This document shows positions 43,678-56,266 of a stretch of 64,000 nucleotides of DNA, piece by piece. The notes beneath the pieces are model-generated. The model worked only from the letters and a program-made list of their open reading frames with translations. It had not been told where the DNA came from and searched no databases. A program made the translations under genes and the position numbers. This DNA comes from Aotearoamyces nothofagi (taxonomy: Eukaryota > Ascomycota > Leotiomycetes > Leotiales > Tympanidaceae), in assembly GCA_015345905.1 (NCBI GenBank), contig JADDTR010000002.1:248001-312000 (forward strand). Direction: 5' to 3'. The stretch's first letter is position 1. Every line of letters starts with the position of its first letter.

Positions 43678-44701
43678 TCAACGCCTAGACTTCGCCATAG
43701 CTTCCAGCCGTCTCCGCTTCTCTTCCTTCTCCCGTTTAAGTCGATTTTCCTCACGTAAAGCTTCTGCATCTTCTTGCCGAGCAATTCGAGATGCTTCCTC
43801 CTCTTCTTCATCGACTTCAAAAGCAGCCGCTTCCATGTCTGATGACGCATCGGAGTAATAGTCCTCAACCTCTTCCTCTTCATCCTCTTCACTGGCATAC
43901 GTATAACGGCCTGAGCTCGAATGTTCTCTACTTGCTGAATATCTGTTCCGTGGCGTTGAAATTGGCTTTGATGAAGTTTTGGGATGATCTGGAATTGGTC
44001 GAGCTGTCCCAGTATAACCTGTAGTAGCCATAGCCGCCTTCTTGACCTTCTTTTCCGGTAAGGATCGATTCAAGGTAAGCGATTTAGATGCATTTCTACT
44101 GTTCTCTCGTATCCCATTCCGTTCATCTCTTAAAGGCACAGTACCTGTAGAATTGGCCTTCCTATGAGGTGCTCGGCTGCTGTGTACTTTGGCCTGCTTC
44201 AGCTCCTCCCTCTGTCGCTTGCTCGGCCCTTTCTCGATTCTCTTATGCTGTATCTTTCCGACCTGGCTAGGTGTGGCCTGAGCAGCCTTTCCCCTAGCCA
44301 TTATTTCAGCATATGACCCCTTCTTTGGTTGCTTGGCACCCTCGGGCTTCAGCGGCAGGCTCGGGGACGTCACATTTGACGATCGAGAGACATTGGGCTT
44401 GGTTGACGTTGCCGTTTGGAAGGGGCCGGGCTTCAGCTTTGAGGATGAAGCATCTGGCACTTGAGGTGTTTTGATCTGTGAAATTAACCTCGAGGTATTG
44501 GTGACGACTTGATCTCTTCTTATGACCTTCTGGTTTGCCTCCCTCAGGTCGTCATTAGCTTTTCGTTTTTGAGCTGGGCTAAATAATGGACGAGAAGGTG
44601 GAGCCTCGCCAGTGATTTGGGCGAGGAGATCTCCAATCTTAAACATATTAGCATAACTATCAAGTAGAAAGGACACTATATATAGTTATTCTCACCGGCA
44701 T
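43678..44701 (-). CDS. spt2: Spt2 chromatin protein
   Basis: HMG-like chromatin protein and H3-H4 chaperone acting during transcription. Exon 1 is only ATGCCG (44696-44701), followed by a 58-bp intron (44638-44695) and exon 2 43678-44637; 321 aa. The spliced start MPIGDLLAQITGEAPPSRPL is the standard fungal Spt2 opening, which decides the start over the in-frame upstream Met. The middle is basic and disordered (KRIEKGPSKRQREELKQAKV). The C-terminal SPT2 domain has an acidic stretch (ASEEDEEEEVEDYYSDASSD) and the helical end RLKREKEEKRRRLEAMAKSR. Length and layout fit the family. Confidence 0.88.
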
Positions 44702-45253
44702 CTTTATGTGAGGACAAAGAATGCTATCGCGTCAGTTGCCGAGCAGCTTTATAAGTGGCGATTGGAACCGTATGCTGAGTTTACAAGCTCATAAGTCTCG
44801 ATCTGAGGTCTGTAGAAGTTGCCAGCACATAATCAAAGCAGTGTCAATTTGCGCGGATATCTAAACTTTTGATCTGTCGTTCTGGTGATTGAGAGGCGAG
44901 GCTATCAATACACCTACTGCCGTTCATACAAAAAGGTTTAGCGTCTAGGATATTCCTAATCGGGAATAGCAGCCCTAAATTTATTTAGCGGCCGAAAAGC
45001 ACTCCCACAAGAAGCGACCGCGAACTTTTGAGTATTCAAGATCGTCAACGAAGATTTACAATATCAACTTCAGAACTTGACGTTTCAGTCTCCGCCCAAC
45101 CTGCGGTTAAATTGATTGAATCTCCTGTTCCTACATCCTAAGAGTGAGTGTTTTCTAGGCTCACTTATCGTCAGCATTTCGTCCAGCGATAGCATCCTGA
45201 CAACACCCCTCCCAAACCACGCATACTAATTTACATGCAGATAAACCGTCAAA
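44702..45253. promoter_or_regulatory. Divergent spt2 / RPP2 region
   Basis: 552 bp between starts. A splice-like donor GTGAGT (45144-45149) and an acceptor just before the P2 start codon (CATGCAG at about 45234-45240) suggest a 5' UTR intron in the ribosomal protein gene, a common arrangement. Not proven. Confidence 0.45.
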
Positions 45254-45700
45254 ATGAAGTATCTCGCTGCATACCTCCTGCTTGGCCTCGGTGGCAACAC
45301 CGCTCCCTCCGTTGCCGATATCAAGGCCGTTCTCGAGTCAGTTGGCATCGAGGTTGATGAGGAGCGTGCCACCTCTCTCATCGCTGAGCTCAAGGGCAAG
45401 GATCTTAACACCGTACGCTCGCTCTAGAACTGGCAAAATGTACCAAAATACTGATGGTCTTTTAGTTGATCGCTGAGGGCTCCAGCAAGCTGGCATCTGT
45501 CCCATCTGGTGGAGCTGGCGCTGCCGCTCCTTCAGGCGGAGCTGCCGCCGCTGGTGGTGCCGCAGCTGCTGAGGAGAAGGCTGAGGAGAAGGAAGAGGGT
45601 ACGTTATTAATTTGAGCCTACCCAGTTTGTAGTAGTACTAATGCGTGTCACAGATAAGGAGGAGTCCGACGAGGATATGGGTTTCGGTCTTTTCGACTAA
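45254..45700 (+). CDS. rpp2: 60S acidic ribosomal protein P2
   Basis: Ribosomal stalk protein that recruits translation factors. Exons 45254-45412, 45466-45598 and 45654-45700; introns 53 and 55 bp, the second with branch TACTAAT; 112 aa. The N-terminal dimer domain [20 protein letters not shown], the Ala/Gly hinge, and the conserved C-terminal stalk tail [12 protein letters not shown] are all present. P2 rather than P1 by the [10 protein letters not shown] start. Confidence 0.97.
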
Positions 45701-46342
45701 GCGATCTATCTTCTGCCATACTTCAAGCCAATTCCGAAATATCATGCAGCCTGGCAAAGGGCTTCTGGGGAAAGCTGTGCGAGCTCTGCTTATTGGGTGC
45801 ATGTAGGAGCAATGTGAGCTCAATGATGGGTTCTCGGATCGATCTACGATGTCTCTTGTGCTTTACTAGTTAAACAATGCAATGAGACGTGCTTATCCCA
45901 CATTAATATCGTGTTTAACGTGATTATCCCATATCAAACTTATGGACATGCTATGATTATCATTTTTTCTAGCGGTTCCGTTCACTGAGAAGACTTAACT
46001 GCTGAGAACAGAAGCCATTGGACCGGCGCATCCAGTGCACTAATCGCAGATTAGGAGATACGCGAGTAGAAGGGCTCTGAATATGATGCATCCTCTGAAC
46101 ATATTGCAAATCAACTAGTTCGTAGAACAATGCCTTAATTGGCCATGCTTTTAAATGCCAAGACATTCCGCTCCGCTGGGGTCTTGCCCTATTGATTTTC
46201 CACCGCCGTCACTAGTGTATCCGCTGGCTCGCCAATCGCGAAAACTGCGAACATTGAATCGTTCTGAACCCTATCCCACGTCGCCGACATCACATTCGCC
46301 TTTCGACAACGAAAAGCGAACCCACGTCGATAAATCGCAATC
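45701..46342. other. Intergenic DNA between two ribosomal protein genes
   Basis: 642 bp; promoter of RPS15 at its right end. No gene seen. Confidence 0.4.
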
Positions 46343-47045
46343 ATGGCTGACGATGAATACGTGAGTAGACTGATTCTTGCTCTGGAGCAGGCTCCAGAGC
46401 TGCCCGCAGCAGCCGCTCTAGACGCTCTGCAGATGGAGGACCCGTGCTGACCATCATCTCTCAACAGAACGCAGAGGAGGCTGCCGAGATCAAGAAGAAG
46501 AGAACCTTCAGAAAGTTTTCTTACCGTGGTATCGACCTCGACCAGTACGCATGCCCATACCTCAACCCGATGAAGATTGGATATAAAGGGGAGCAGTCAA
46601 GCTAACCCTACGTTCTCCTTCAGATTGCTCGACCTCACCTCGGATCAACTCCGCGATGTCGTTCACGCCCGTGCCCGCCGCCGGTTCAACCGGGGCCTCA
46701 AGCGCAAGCCCATGGGCCTGATCAAGAAGCTCCGCAAGTCGAAGCAGGAGGCCAAGCCCAACGAGAAGCCAGACCTCGTCAAGACTCACCTCCGAAACAT
46801 GATCGTCGTCCCGGAGATGATTGGCAGCGTCATCGGAATCTACTCTGGAAAGGAGTTCAACCAAGTCGAGATCAAGCCCGAGATGGTCGGACACTACTTG
46901 GGAGAATTCTCCATCTCTTAGTAAGTTGTCTTTTCATGGCTACGTATCCCGAATTGTCACTGATTATCATTACAGCCGACCAGTCAAGCACGGAAGACCT
47001 GGTATTGGTGCCACCCATTCCTCGCGTTTCATTCCCCTCAAGTAA
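46343..47045 (+). CDS. rps15: 40S ribosomal protein S15 (uS19)
   Basis: Small-subunit protein near the decoding centre. Exons 46343-46360, 46468-46544, 46624-46920 and 46976-47045; 153 aa, all junctions in phase. The first exon encodes only MADDEY and is followed by a 107-bp intron. Sequence [79 protein letters not shown] and [19 protein letters not shown] leave no doubt. Early small exons are typical of fungal ribosomal protein genes. Confidence 0.98.
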
Positions 47046-47571
47046 ATTTGCATATCTGGCTGGACTCGATTGGTGATGGGATGGGGTGCTGGTTTACATG
47101 GCCAATGGCTATGACTAGTGGCGAACTGCTTTGTAACAGATAGCATTGAATCGAATTCCCTATAAACAACCCATCTTACTAATGTGCCTTTTTTCAAAAA
47201 CGTGATGTGCAACTGAGTGTGATGACAGCGGAACCCTTTTATATATGTAGCTACATAATTTCTATGGTACATGGATGAATAGGAGTATTATGCTGAGTAT
47301 CTCGGGATCTGATCAACTTTCTTTGCCTCCAGAGGAAATAGTGAGAATGCCGTTAAAACAGAAGGGTAGACGAAAAGAAGACAGATCTCATCGCTTTTGT
47401 CGACAAAGGGAACAAGACAGTGGCGAGCGTGTAGGGAAGCTCGCAAATCTCGACAGTGCAGATATGGATTGGAGCCATCTAAGCAAATGCAAAATTTATC
47501 AAAGCCTCCCGAGGCAGCGTAGCTGGTCAGACTTCGCTGTCCATCAACTCGTCCGTAGCCTTGCTTTGTAG
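47046..47571. other. Convergent 3' flanks of rps15 and the NUFIP1 gene
   Basis: 526 bp; no gene seen. Confidence 0.4.
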
Positions 47572-49749
47572 CTAAGTATCGAAACTGACAAAGGCCTTGC
47601 CCTCATCATGGGTGTGCTGTTGAACCTTATCATCAAGAGTCGGGTCTGTGTGGGAAGCACTTGCTGTCTGTGGTTCATCAAGCATTCCCTTCTCGTAGAG
47701 GTACTTTATCGATTTTAACACCATGAGATCGTCTTTCTCCTTATCATTCTGTACAAGCCTTTGAGCGAGTGTCATTCTGCCTCCGTTCAACTCCTTCTCT
47801 CTCAGTGCAGCGTCGCGTACAGCTTGGTCATGCACGAAACGACACTTGCCCTTCTTGCCGCAAGTACCCCCTGTGGAGAAATACTTGCACTGGCGTTGAA
47901 GAATTGTCTTCTTTGGGGGTAGTACTTTAACAGGAGCAGTTCGACGAGACGATATTGCATCGGGTCGGGAGTCATCTTCCGAATCCGAGTCAGTCGTGTA
48001 CTCTGAGGAATCATCAGAGCTGGAGTCAGAATCGTCGCCGGCTGTTCCAGATGTCGCCTTAGCAATCACTTGATCGACGATGTCGCCATCGGCTTTAACA
48101 CCATTCGCACCTTCGTCACCCTCTTCATCACCATAGTCTCCAGTCGCTCTCTTGCGTTTCATTCCCACTTTCATTGCATCCTGAACCTTCTTCTCAGCAC
48201 GTTCAAGCTGTTTCCGCAATTTTTCTGCTTTCCTCTGTTGCTTTTCGAGTTTCGTCTCGCCTACCGGAGCGCTCGATTTTCCATTTTTGGCCAATTCCAT
48301 AGATTCTTTTTCCTCTCTTTCTTTCTTGATTTTGGCTTTATCGCGGGCGGACTGCTCAGCGGCGAGTTGACGTCGCTTGGCGAGCTCAGCTTGCTCAGCT
48401 TCTTTGGCTTCTCTACGAGCTTTGGTAGGCCATCTTTGGCGTCGTTCATTCAGCCAGGCAGAGAGATCAGAAGGTTCCCTAATTACAAGTCAGTATATTG
48501 AGACCTAAGATTGGAATACCAGGAGTTAGACATACTGAGGAGTTCCAACATTAGATATTTTAGCAGCAAGACGAGTCTCTTCATCAGCATCGTCCTCTTC
48601 TTCGCTCTCTTCATACTCTTCCGTTCTTGGAGTGAGGCCAAGTGTATTTGTCTTGCGCTTCTTCTTCTTCTTCTTCTTGCCTTCAGCTAACTTGCCATCT
48701 TCAACCGCAGGCTTCTGGGGCTGATCAGTGACTGAGCCATGCATAGCAGAACCGTTACTATTCCGGTTCTTATTCATGCTACGATGACGCATCTTGTCGC
48801 CAGTATTTGGATCACGCTTGCCCCGATTATTATGCATGCCTCCTCTTCCTCGGTGGGAACTCTGGGAATGGAATGGATGGGGGTCAAGTGATTGCCGCTG
48901 TCCTCTGTGAGAAAAGTTTTGTGGAGGATAACCATGATGTGGCTGAGAAAAGGGAACTGGAGGACTTTGTTGAGAGTTTGTATACTGAGGTGGGAAGCCA
49001 TTGCTCGCTTGAGTCATTGGATCCATCAATCGATCGCTGTCAAATCCCATACGAATAGGAGGTCCCATGAGAGGAGCTTCATACCCTCCACGACCCTGAG
49101 TATTGCCTCCCCGACCACGTCCGCGTCCTCCACCGTTGTATGGAGGCTGCGAGTGCTGGGGTGGGCCTTGCCATTGCTGCAAAGGCGGGCCACTCTGGTG
49201 AGGTGGGAGTGGAGGAGGAACATGTTGAGCATATGAATTCTGGGGCGGAGAATTCTGGTATGGCTGCTGGGGACCATATTGCGGCTGCTGCTGAGGCTGC
49301 TGATAAACTTGAGGGGCATAATTGGGATGATAATTTTGAGCAGACAATGGAACAGGAGGTGGAGCTTGCTGGTGCTGCAACTGCTGATGTGGCGGCGGGT
49401 GATGCAGCTGCTGTTGCTGCTGCTCATGCCATTGAGGTGGAGGATAGCCATTTGCAACGGCAGGAGGCTGCGGGCCAATGTAGGGAGCAGGATTCTGCTG
49501 TACGTAGCCGCCACCTACTGCTGCAGCTCCATTGTAACCACCTGTGTGTTGATTATATGGAGATAACGCGTGAAAATCACCTCGGCCACCTTGATTATGG
49601 TTACCTCCTCTGCCTCTGCCACGTGAACCACCACGAGATGGCGGTCCTCCATAAGAAGGCTGCTGGTATTGAGGATACCCAGCGGGTGGGCCGTTCTGCT
49701 GAGGAGGAGGTGGAGGAGGGGGAGGATAGCTGTACTGATTGCTCGCCAT
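47572..49749 (-). CDS. NUFIP1-domain and CCCH zinc-finger protein (Rsa1-like)
   Basis: Probable box C/D snoRNP assembly factor related to NUFIP1/Rsa1. Exon 1 48536-49749, 57-bp intron 48479-48535, exon 2 47572-48478; 706 aa. Residues 1-330 are low complexity: poly-Pro/Gln start (SYPPPPPPPPQQ), several RGG-type stretches (GGSRGRGRGGN, GGGRGRGRGGN, SSHRGRGG) suited to RNA binding. A Lys run (KKKKKKKRK) is a likely nuclear signal. The NUFIP1 core follows at the splice junction, about 405-430: EPSDLSAWLNERRQRWPTKA. Then a coiled coil and an acidic Ser run. A CCCH finger, CKYFSTGGTCGKKGKCRFVH, lies at about 598-617. Domain assignment is firm, precise function inferred. Confidence 0.85.
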
Positions 49750-50275
49750 CGCGCCTGCTTGAAATTTAGGATCGGCTCGTACGTGAAAGGAATTGCCTCA
49801 CACAGCACACTGGTATCAGGGAATCTGCGGGAAGCTGGAGTTAAAACCAGGCTGCATCGGCCGGAGGGATTAACCAAAAAAAGATGAACGGAGGGTACAA
49901 AGGCTAGGAATGTGAGGAGGAGCCACTCACGTAGTTTCTTAAGCTCTTCCAAGGATTAATTTCGGAAGAACCATTCCCCGTCCCGAAGACGCTAAGCTTT
50001 TTGTGACGATGCGCAGATATCAAATACAAGCCTTGCCACTCATTTGATATTACCCAGCGTCTGCGCGGACAGCGGCGATCGCCCTCATTTCATTGTGAAA
50101 GGTGGCATTCTGTAGGATTACTATATTGCGCTCTCCAGACAGGATCCGCGCATTAGATCCAGCGCGATTTGCAGTTTAGGAATTCTCTTACATCACGTGC
50201 CGTGATTTCAAAAGAAAATGTTCTAGAACAGGGCGACAAAGCAGAACCTCATAGGGCTATCTTGGACAGCCAACA
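49750..50275. promoter_or_regulatory. Divergent NUFIP1 gene / rpc25 region
   Basis: 526 bp between starts. No distinctive motif that I can defend. Confidence 0.4.
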
Positions 50276-51143
50276 ATGTTCATACTCGTGAGCTGCAGAG
50301 GGGCCGTTCTTCTTTACACGGATGCTAATGTTTCCAGACCAAAATATCGGACCTGGTCCAGATTTCTCCAGACGACTTCAGGAAAGCCAGTGCCGAGGCG
50401 ATTGAAGACAACATCAACGCCAAGTACGCCAACAAGGTAGGCCAGCTCTGTCTTTGGGAGAAAGAACGGGACTGACTGGGAGGGTAGGTAATCCAGAAGA
50501 TTGGTTTATGTATATGTCTCTATGACCTTCTCGAGGCTTCCGAGGGGCTCATCGGACACGGAACTGGAATCGTCAACGTGAATGGTAGGCGTCTCTCGAT
50601 GTGATGCAGGAGGATCATCTTCTAACCATCGAATAGTTGAATTCCGGCTCGTCGTTTTTCGGCCTTTCAAGCACGAGGTTATGCTTGGCAAGATCAGCAG
50701 CTCGAGCCCGTCGGGCATCAAACGTACGCCAAGCCCCATCGCCACCTTGTATCCCTCCCACTAATCCACTCTCCCAGTCCGTACCGACTTCTTCGATGAG
50801 ATTCTCGTGCCATTTAATATGCTTCCAGAAGACACCTACTTGTAGCTATCTCCCTGGCTTTTGTCAAAGAGACTCTCCACTAACATTTCACAGCGATCAC
50901 AATGAGCAAATATGGATTTGGAACCCACCAGATGGAGACCCAATGTACTTCGATCATCATGAAGCAGTGCGGTTTAGGATTGAGTCGGAAAAATGGGTTG
51001 ACCAGACCCCACTTGGGCCTAGCGAGAAAGAGGAAGGCATAGAGAAGAAATCGCCGTATAAAATTGAAGCGTCGATGAGCGAGGCCGGCCTTGGTCCGTG
51101 CCTGTGGTGGGATGAAGTCGAGGAGGAGGAGGAGGAGGAATAG
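50276..51143 (+). CDS. rpc25: RNA polymerase III subunit Rpc25 (RPC8)
   Basis: Stalk subunit of Pol III, partner of Rpc17, homologous to Rpb7. Six exons (50276-50287, 50338-50436, 50488-50584, 50637-50723, 50778-50841, 50894-51143) with five introns of 50-54 bp; 202 aa. The first exon encodes only MFIL. Sequence TKISDLVQISPDDFRKASAE, NAKYANKVIQKIGLCICLYD, EGLIGHGTGIVNVNVEFRLV and the OB-fold part (GKISSSSPSGIKLRTDFFDE, WIWNPPDGDPMYFDHHEAVR) match the family. The C-terminus ends in a Glu run. Confidence 0.95.
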
Positions 51144-51612
51144 TAGCGAGTGTTTTATTTAAGGTCTGGACCTTGGCGTTCTCGCTATCGCAGATTCAAG
51201 GAGTGTTTCTCTAACACTGAGCACGCGGCAAAAACCCGGCGTTCCTTAGATCACCTACAGCATGGCATGGTTAGTGAGGCATTTCAGCCCGGAAAAGATC
51301 ACGTGGAGTTATAGGACGTTGAAAAACTAATACACTTCTGTATCTAAACATTCAGACTAAACCATACAGTATTCTCCAGTCCAAGTGCACCGTTTTGCCC
51401 CAAATCACCAGACCGGCCCCCAAAAGAACTTGCCAGTTTCACGTTTGGCCTCGTCTTCGAGCCGCAGCTGTATTTATATTACGAAGCATGATGCTGCCTA
51501 TCCCGTTTACCATCACCCATTTATATGCAATTGCCTCGTCCCATCCAATACCCAAAATTAAGCGGCAACAGCCCAAAACAGAACGCCCAGTTTATCAAAT
51601 CTACGCGCGCAC
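51144..51612. other. Convergent 3' flanks
   Basis: 469 bp; no gene seen. Confidence 0.4.
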
Positions 51613-53060
51613 TCAGAGGAGTCCACTATCTCCCTCAGGTGAACTCGGGTTCATTCGGGCCAAGATATCGATGTGTGAGCGTAGATCTTCATTAACGCTC
51701 TCCTCGCTCTTCCGTGTTTCTGCGGGATGCAAGCTCTCTCCCCACGTGTCCTCATCCAATGGACCTTCATGGTTCACGACCTTCACAGCCCACTCAATCT
51801 TGCACCACCATTCTTTCGGTAGTAAAGACATGATACCCTCAACCTCTCTCTTCGGGACACCTTGCAACCACCACACCTCATCGACGGCTGTGACCATCGC
51901 AAAAAAGCAAGCAACAATTGCGAGAGCCCGAGGAGTCTTTGCTTGGACCAATTCGACAAATCGTTTAGAAACAGTAGCTGGGAAGCCGAGAATGCGTGCT
52001 TTCTCCGCCTTTTGATGTGACCAATTCAAATACGCCACTGAATGTTCATATGCTTGTCTCGATTCACTTCGTAGGGATTCGTCTATAGCAGCTAGTTCCT
52101 CATCCAAACCTTCCATCAGTGGACCAAAAAATACTTCTCGATCTGGATTGAGATCCAGTGCCACAGCTGGCTGGGCAGCAATTATAGGGCCCACCCGTTC
52201 GCTTTCTCTAAGCCACTTCCAACTCGCAAGCACTACAGTCTTGACTCCTTGAGAGGCATGAAACCACTGGATAGGTAAAGTATAGCCCTCTTTGCCATAG
52301 CCTCCCTCATCACTGTTCTGGAATACCCTGGAGGCAGACGCTTGAAACGCTATAAGCGCGCTCGTAGCAAACAGGGCCTCGGCATTAGACGCGTCAACAC
52401 CGTTCACAAGACAAGACGAGTATTGAGAAAGCGCGGTAGCCATATAACCGTGAGAAGCTCGCACCAAGGTCTGATCATTTGGATGCAGTGTACGAAGATG
52501 CAGAGCACTCACAGCCAGAAGAGCATCCATCAGGTAAGGAAAATCAAAGGCCATCTCCGGAACTGAAATTTGCCACGCCTGCTCCATACCCGGAGTAGTA
52601 ACAGTAGAGAGAGTCTTTGCCGTCACCGTCGTATAGTGGTGTAAGAGCCTCATCTCTAAAGCCCGAGTTGATGCCGCCGAGTATTCGGACATCGTCGTAG
52701 ACTCGGGCGAGGGGTAGAAAGGCGTGAGAGAAGAGCCTGGGGGGGAGAGCGAGGAATACTTGACCACATATCCGGGGCCTGAAGCAGAGCCAGGAGCAGA
52801 AATGGTCCCAGATAATGACACAGGGCTGAATTCCGAACACACTGGCGCTGGGCGTCCCGTGGCCGTTGGGTCGCCAAAATCGCAAACGACCCCATGCTTC
52901 AAGCAATTGCCGCATGATGGATGAACCTCGTCACACTGGATCTCGATATCAGTCACTGGCCCAAGGCGCCATTGGAAGGGCTCATCGATACCTTTATTTT
53001 GCGCAGTTTGCATCTTTGACACCCTGCCCTCGACTTTTTATGAGACCTTCTGGGAGGCAT
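51613..53060 (-). CDS. Upc2-like Zn2Cys6 transcription factor
   Basis: Exon 1 52992-53060, 56-bp intron 52936-52991, exon 2 51613-52935; 463 aa. Splicing is needed to complete the zinc cluster: Cys 14, 17, 24, 31, 34 and 41 in RRSHKKSRAGCQRCKLRKIK and CDEVHPSCGNCLKHGVVC; without it only half the cluster is encoded. A Ser/Pro linker leads to the regulatory domain LRLLHHY-type start (MRLLHHYTTVTAKTLSTVTT), FDFPYLMDALLAVSALHLRT, and ALFATSALIAFQASAS, the layout of the sterol-uptake-control (Upc2) family. Many paralogues of this family in filamentous fungi do not control sterols, so the target is open. It is divergent from the cystathionine lyase gene across a repeat-rich 1.86-kb gap. Confidence 0.88.
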
Positions 53061-54918
53061 TGTCCGGCCTAATGATCTGGGATTTCAGAGACTATAACAG
53101 GAGTTGATGGGGCACAGACAGGCATGGTAGCCCAAACGAGACAGCGAGAGTTCAAGGTAGTTGCACAGTAAGCAGGGCGAGTCTGGCAAGGTGGTCAAGG
53201 TTGGGTATGCAGGCCCCGGGGACGGTGATGGCATCTACAAAAGTATTTCACGTGGTGTTTCCCAGAACCAGCATGTCATTGGCGCCGGCGGCACACTCAC
53301 GGGTCACGACACGCAAAGACCCAGTAATGGGCCGCAGGGGCCTGGTGGATGGCGGGCTATTCCGCGTCGGGACTAGGATTGCGGAGCCGGCGGGTTGGGC
53401 AGGGACTGCGCACAGTGGCAGATGCGATCGGGATCCAGACAGGCCAGACACGCCAGACACGCCAGAGGAGAGGGAGGGCGTGCTGGACTGGGCGGTGGGT
53501 GCTGCCGCCGATTCTCGTGCCACTTTTCGCAAGAATGGGAGAGAGCGAGAGGGCTGCTCGTACCATGGCCGATCCTGCTCCCTCCCTCTCCCAGCCCACC
53601 ACCATGCAGGCACGGCCGGCACCTCACGGCCACTGTACAGTGCTGTACAGGCTGTTACAGCGGTGGATACGGCACAGGGCCTGCAGGAGGTACAGTAAGG
53701 TAGGGCAGTTAGTGAGGGACAGTAGGGCAGTGGGTGGCAGCCTGGCCTCGAAAACTCAGGGTCTCAGGGCTGTTAACACAGCAACGCAGGGGCAGTGCGG
53801 GCAGTGCAGGCGGTGCAGGCAGTGCAGCGCAGTCAGTGCAGCCCGCCACGAGGGTTATGTAAGCGCCGGCGTGCTGTGCGCACGCTGTAGCCGGCAGGCC
53901 TGGTGCGGGACCTTGTGCTTGCTTCCCTCCGGTACAGTACTGTAGGTAGCCTGTAGCCTGCAGGCCTTCGGCTTCGAGGGACCGAGATTATCGCTCGGGC
54001 ACTGTGCAGTACTGTCCGGTACTGCACTGCACTGTACTGTACCTTACAGTGCCTACAGTATCCCCGACCGCAGCCAAGTCATGCGCTGTCGGTGCCTGGC
54101 CTTAGGGTGCTCACAATTACATAATAAGGGCCAGCCTTAAGGTGCTGGTTGGATGTCCTGTCCTGTCCTGTCCTGTCCTGTCCTGTCCTGTCCAGAGTAC
54201 TGTTCGCGCAATCCCCTGCTCTGGCCTGGCACGCCGGCACGCTGGGCCCGCCTGGGACTGAGGAAGAAGCACCGAAACTTCTCCAGGTTCTGTGCGCCCA
54301 GTTAGTTATAACTGCAGTGAGCCCTGCGTCCCGAGGATCACAGTACCGTACATACTTCCGTGCCGTACTCATTTGGTTCTCGTGAGCATCCGTGAGCATC
54401 ATCACTGCTGCTGACGTCTCCGGCCACAGCGACGCAAACAAGCGCACAGCGCACAGCGCACTCCCGCCGCTGCCCTCGGGTCGCAACACTCTGTCGCTGT
54501 CGCTGTCGCGGTCGCAATAGCAGCCGCTGTCGTGCTTGCTATGCAATTTGCTGACTCACTACCGAATAATTCCTCGCGATTGCGTGATCGCTTACTACCT
54601 CCCACTTGAGGCCCTTGAGCTCTAGGTCCTTTCTTCCCCCCCATATCAAATAAAAAAAATTGTCGTATCCAAGGCTGAAGCCAGCCGCATGAGGTAGGTC
54701 CTCTTTGTCGCCATCGAGTAGTCGGTCAGAATCATAATACTTAAATACTTAAATGATGCCCTCCTCGCAACTCTTCGCCTGCCACCTTCCCTTCCCACCT
54801 TCCTCACCCCACACCTGGCATCCTTAGACATCCTAACCTTCTGAAGCAGCCGAGCTGTTCTTCTACCTTCTTCGCATCCAAGCATTGCCTTTTCCAGCAC
54901 CTGCTCAGCCGTACCGCA
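53061..54918. promoter_or_regulatory. Repeat-rich divergent region, Upc2-like gene / cystathionine lyase
   Basis: 1.86 kb, no gene. A smaller version of the hapB-side repeat carpet: GTACAGT/ACTGTAC words at about 53633-53652, 53933-53943 and 54006-54060, GGCAGTGCA units at about 53780-53830, and a TGTCC array at 54154-54192. Long frames crossing it are low complexity and not credible as genes. Confidence 0.6.
54154..54192. repeat. (TGTCC)n microsatellite
   Basis: Eight near-perfect TGTCC units. Confidence 0.95.
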
Positions 54919-56266
54919 ATGCCTCTCTCCCGGGAGCCCGCGCCTCGCTCGATAGCTCAGACAGAGACAGATCGTCCCATTGAAACCCCTCCTCGCGCGC
55001 CCTCGCCAGCCCAAGGCTTTGGCACATTGGCCGTCCATGCAGGATCTCCTCACGACCCAGTGACGGGCGCCGTCATTGAATCCATTTCTCTCTCCACCAC
55101 CTTTGCTCAACGAGCTGTTGGCGAGCCCGTTGGGATATATGAGTACAGTAGGAGCTCCAATCCTAACCGGACCAACTTTGAAGCTGCCGTTGCAGCTCTT
55201 GAGCGTGCAAAGTATGCGCTAGCCTTCTCGTCGGGCTCTGCCACCACGGCTATCATTCTTCAGTCGCTTGCATCCGGCTCGCACGTGGTTTCTGTGTCAG
55301 ATGTATATGGTGGAACTCATAGATATTTCACGCAAGTTGGTAAGTTCACTCATATTGAGCCAGTTACTCCTTCTCGTTTGCTAACGTTTGTTTCTAGCTC
55401 AGGCTCATGGAGTTAAAGTAACCTTCACCCCGGAGATCGAAGTCGATATCCGTGATCACATCACACCAGAGACTAAGCTTATATGGATCGAGTCACCAAG
55501 CAATCCTACGCTCCGACTGGTGGATATCCGAGCAGTGGCAAGCCAGGCGCATGAGCATGGCATTTTGGTGGTTGTCGACAACACGTTCCTTAGCCCTTAT
55601 GTTCAAAACCCGCTCGAGTTCGGTGCAGATATTGTCGTACACTCAGTTACCAAGTATATCAATGGGCATTCGGATGTCGTCATGGGTGTGGCAGCTTTCA
55701 ACTCTGACGCCATGTTGGCCAGATTAAGCTTTCTTCAAAATGCCATCGGAGCTGTACCATCTGCATTTGACTGTTGGCTTGCTCACCGTGGCTTGAAAAC
55801 TCTACATCTCAGAGCAAAGGAAGCATCGATCAATGCTACCGCGGTCGCAACGGCGCTTGAGGCCTCACCACATGTCATTTCTGTCAACTATCCTGGCCTC
55901 AAGTCTCACCCACACCGAGAGATCGCGATTAAACAGCATCGCAACGGCATGGGCGGAGGCATGCTTTCATTCCGTATCAAGGGCGGGGCGGCAGCAGCGG
56001 AGAAATTCTGCGAACACACAAATATCTACACTCTAGCTGAGAGCTTAGGGGGAGTGGAAAGCTTGGTCGAGTTGCCCAGCCGCATGACGCACGCCGGTAT
56101 CCCGAAAGATCAGAGGGAAGCAGTGGGTGTTTTTGATGATCTTATTCGGGTAAGCTGTGGCATCGAGGATGCTGAAGATCTTAAGGCGGATGTTCTGCAA
56201 GCACTTGAGCGAGCGGTGTCTTGGCCAAAAATCACCAATGGTCTCCGGAATCATATTGAGGGCTGA
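54919..56266 (+). CDS. cys3: Cystathionine gamma-lyase
   Basis: PLP enzyme of reverse transsulfuration, cleaving cystathionine to cysteine, 2-oxobutyrate and ammonia. Exons 54919-55339 and 55398-56266, 58-bp intron; 429 aa. Cys/Met metabolism PLP family marks: GFGTLAVHAGSPHDPVTGAV, YSRSSNPNRTNFEAAVAALE, AFSSGSATTAIIL, LIWIESPSNPTLRLVDIRAV, the PLP Lys at 226 in DIVVHSVTKYINGHSDVVMG, and the C-terminal SLGGVESLVELPSRMTHAGI and GVFDDLIRVSCGIED. The GIEDAEDL end and the length fit cystathionine gamma-lyase; cystathionine gamma-synthase in fungi is longer with an N-terminal extension. No defect seen. Confidence 0.92.
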
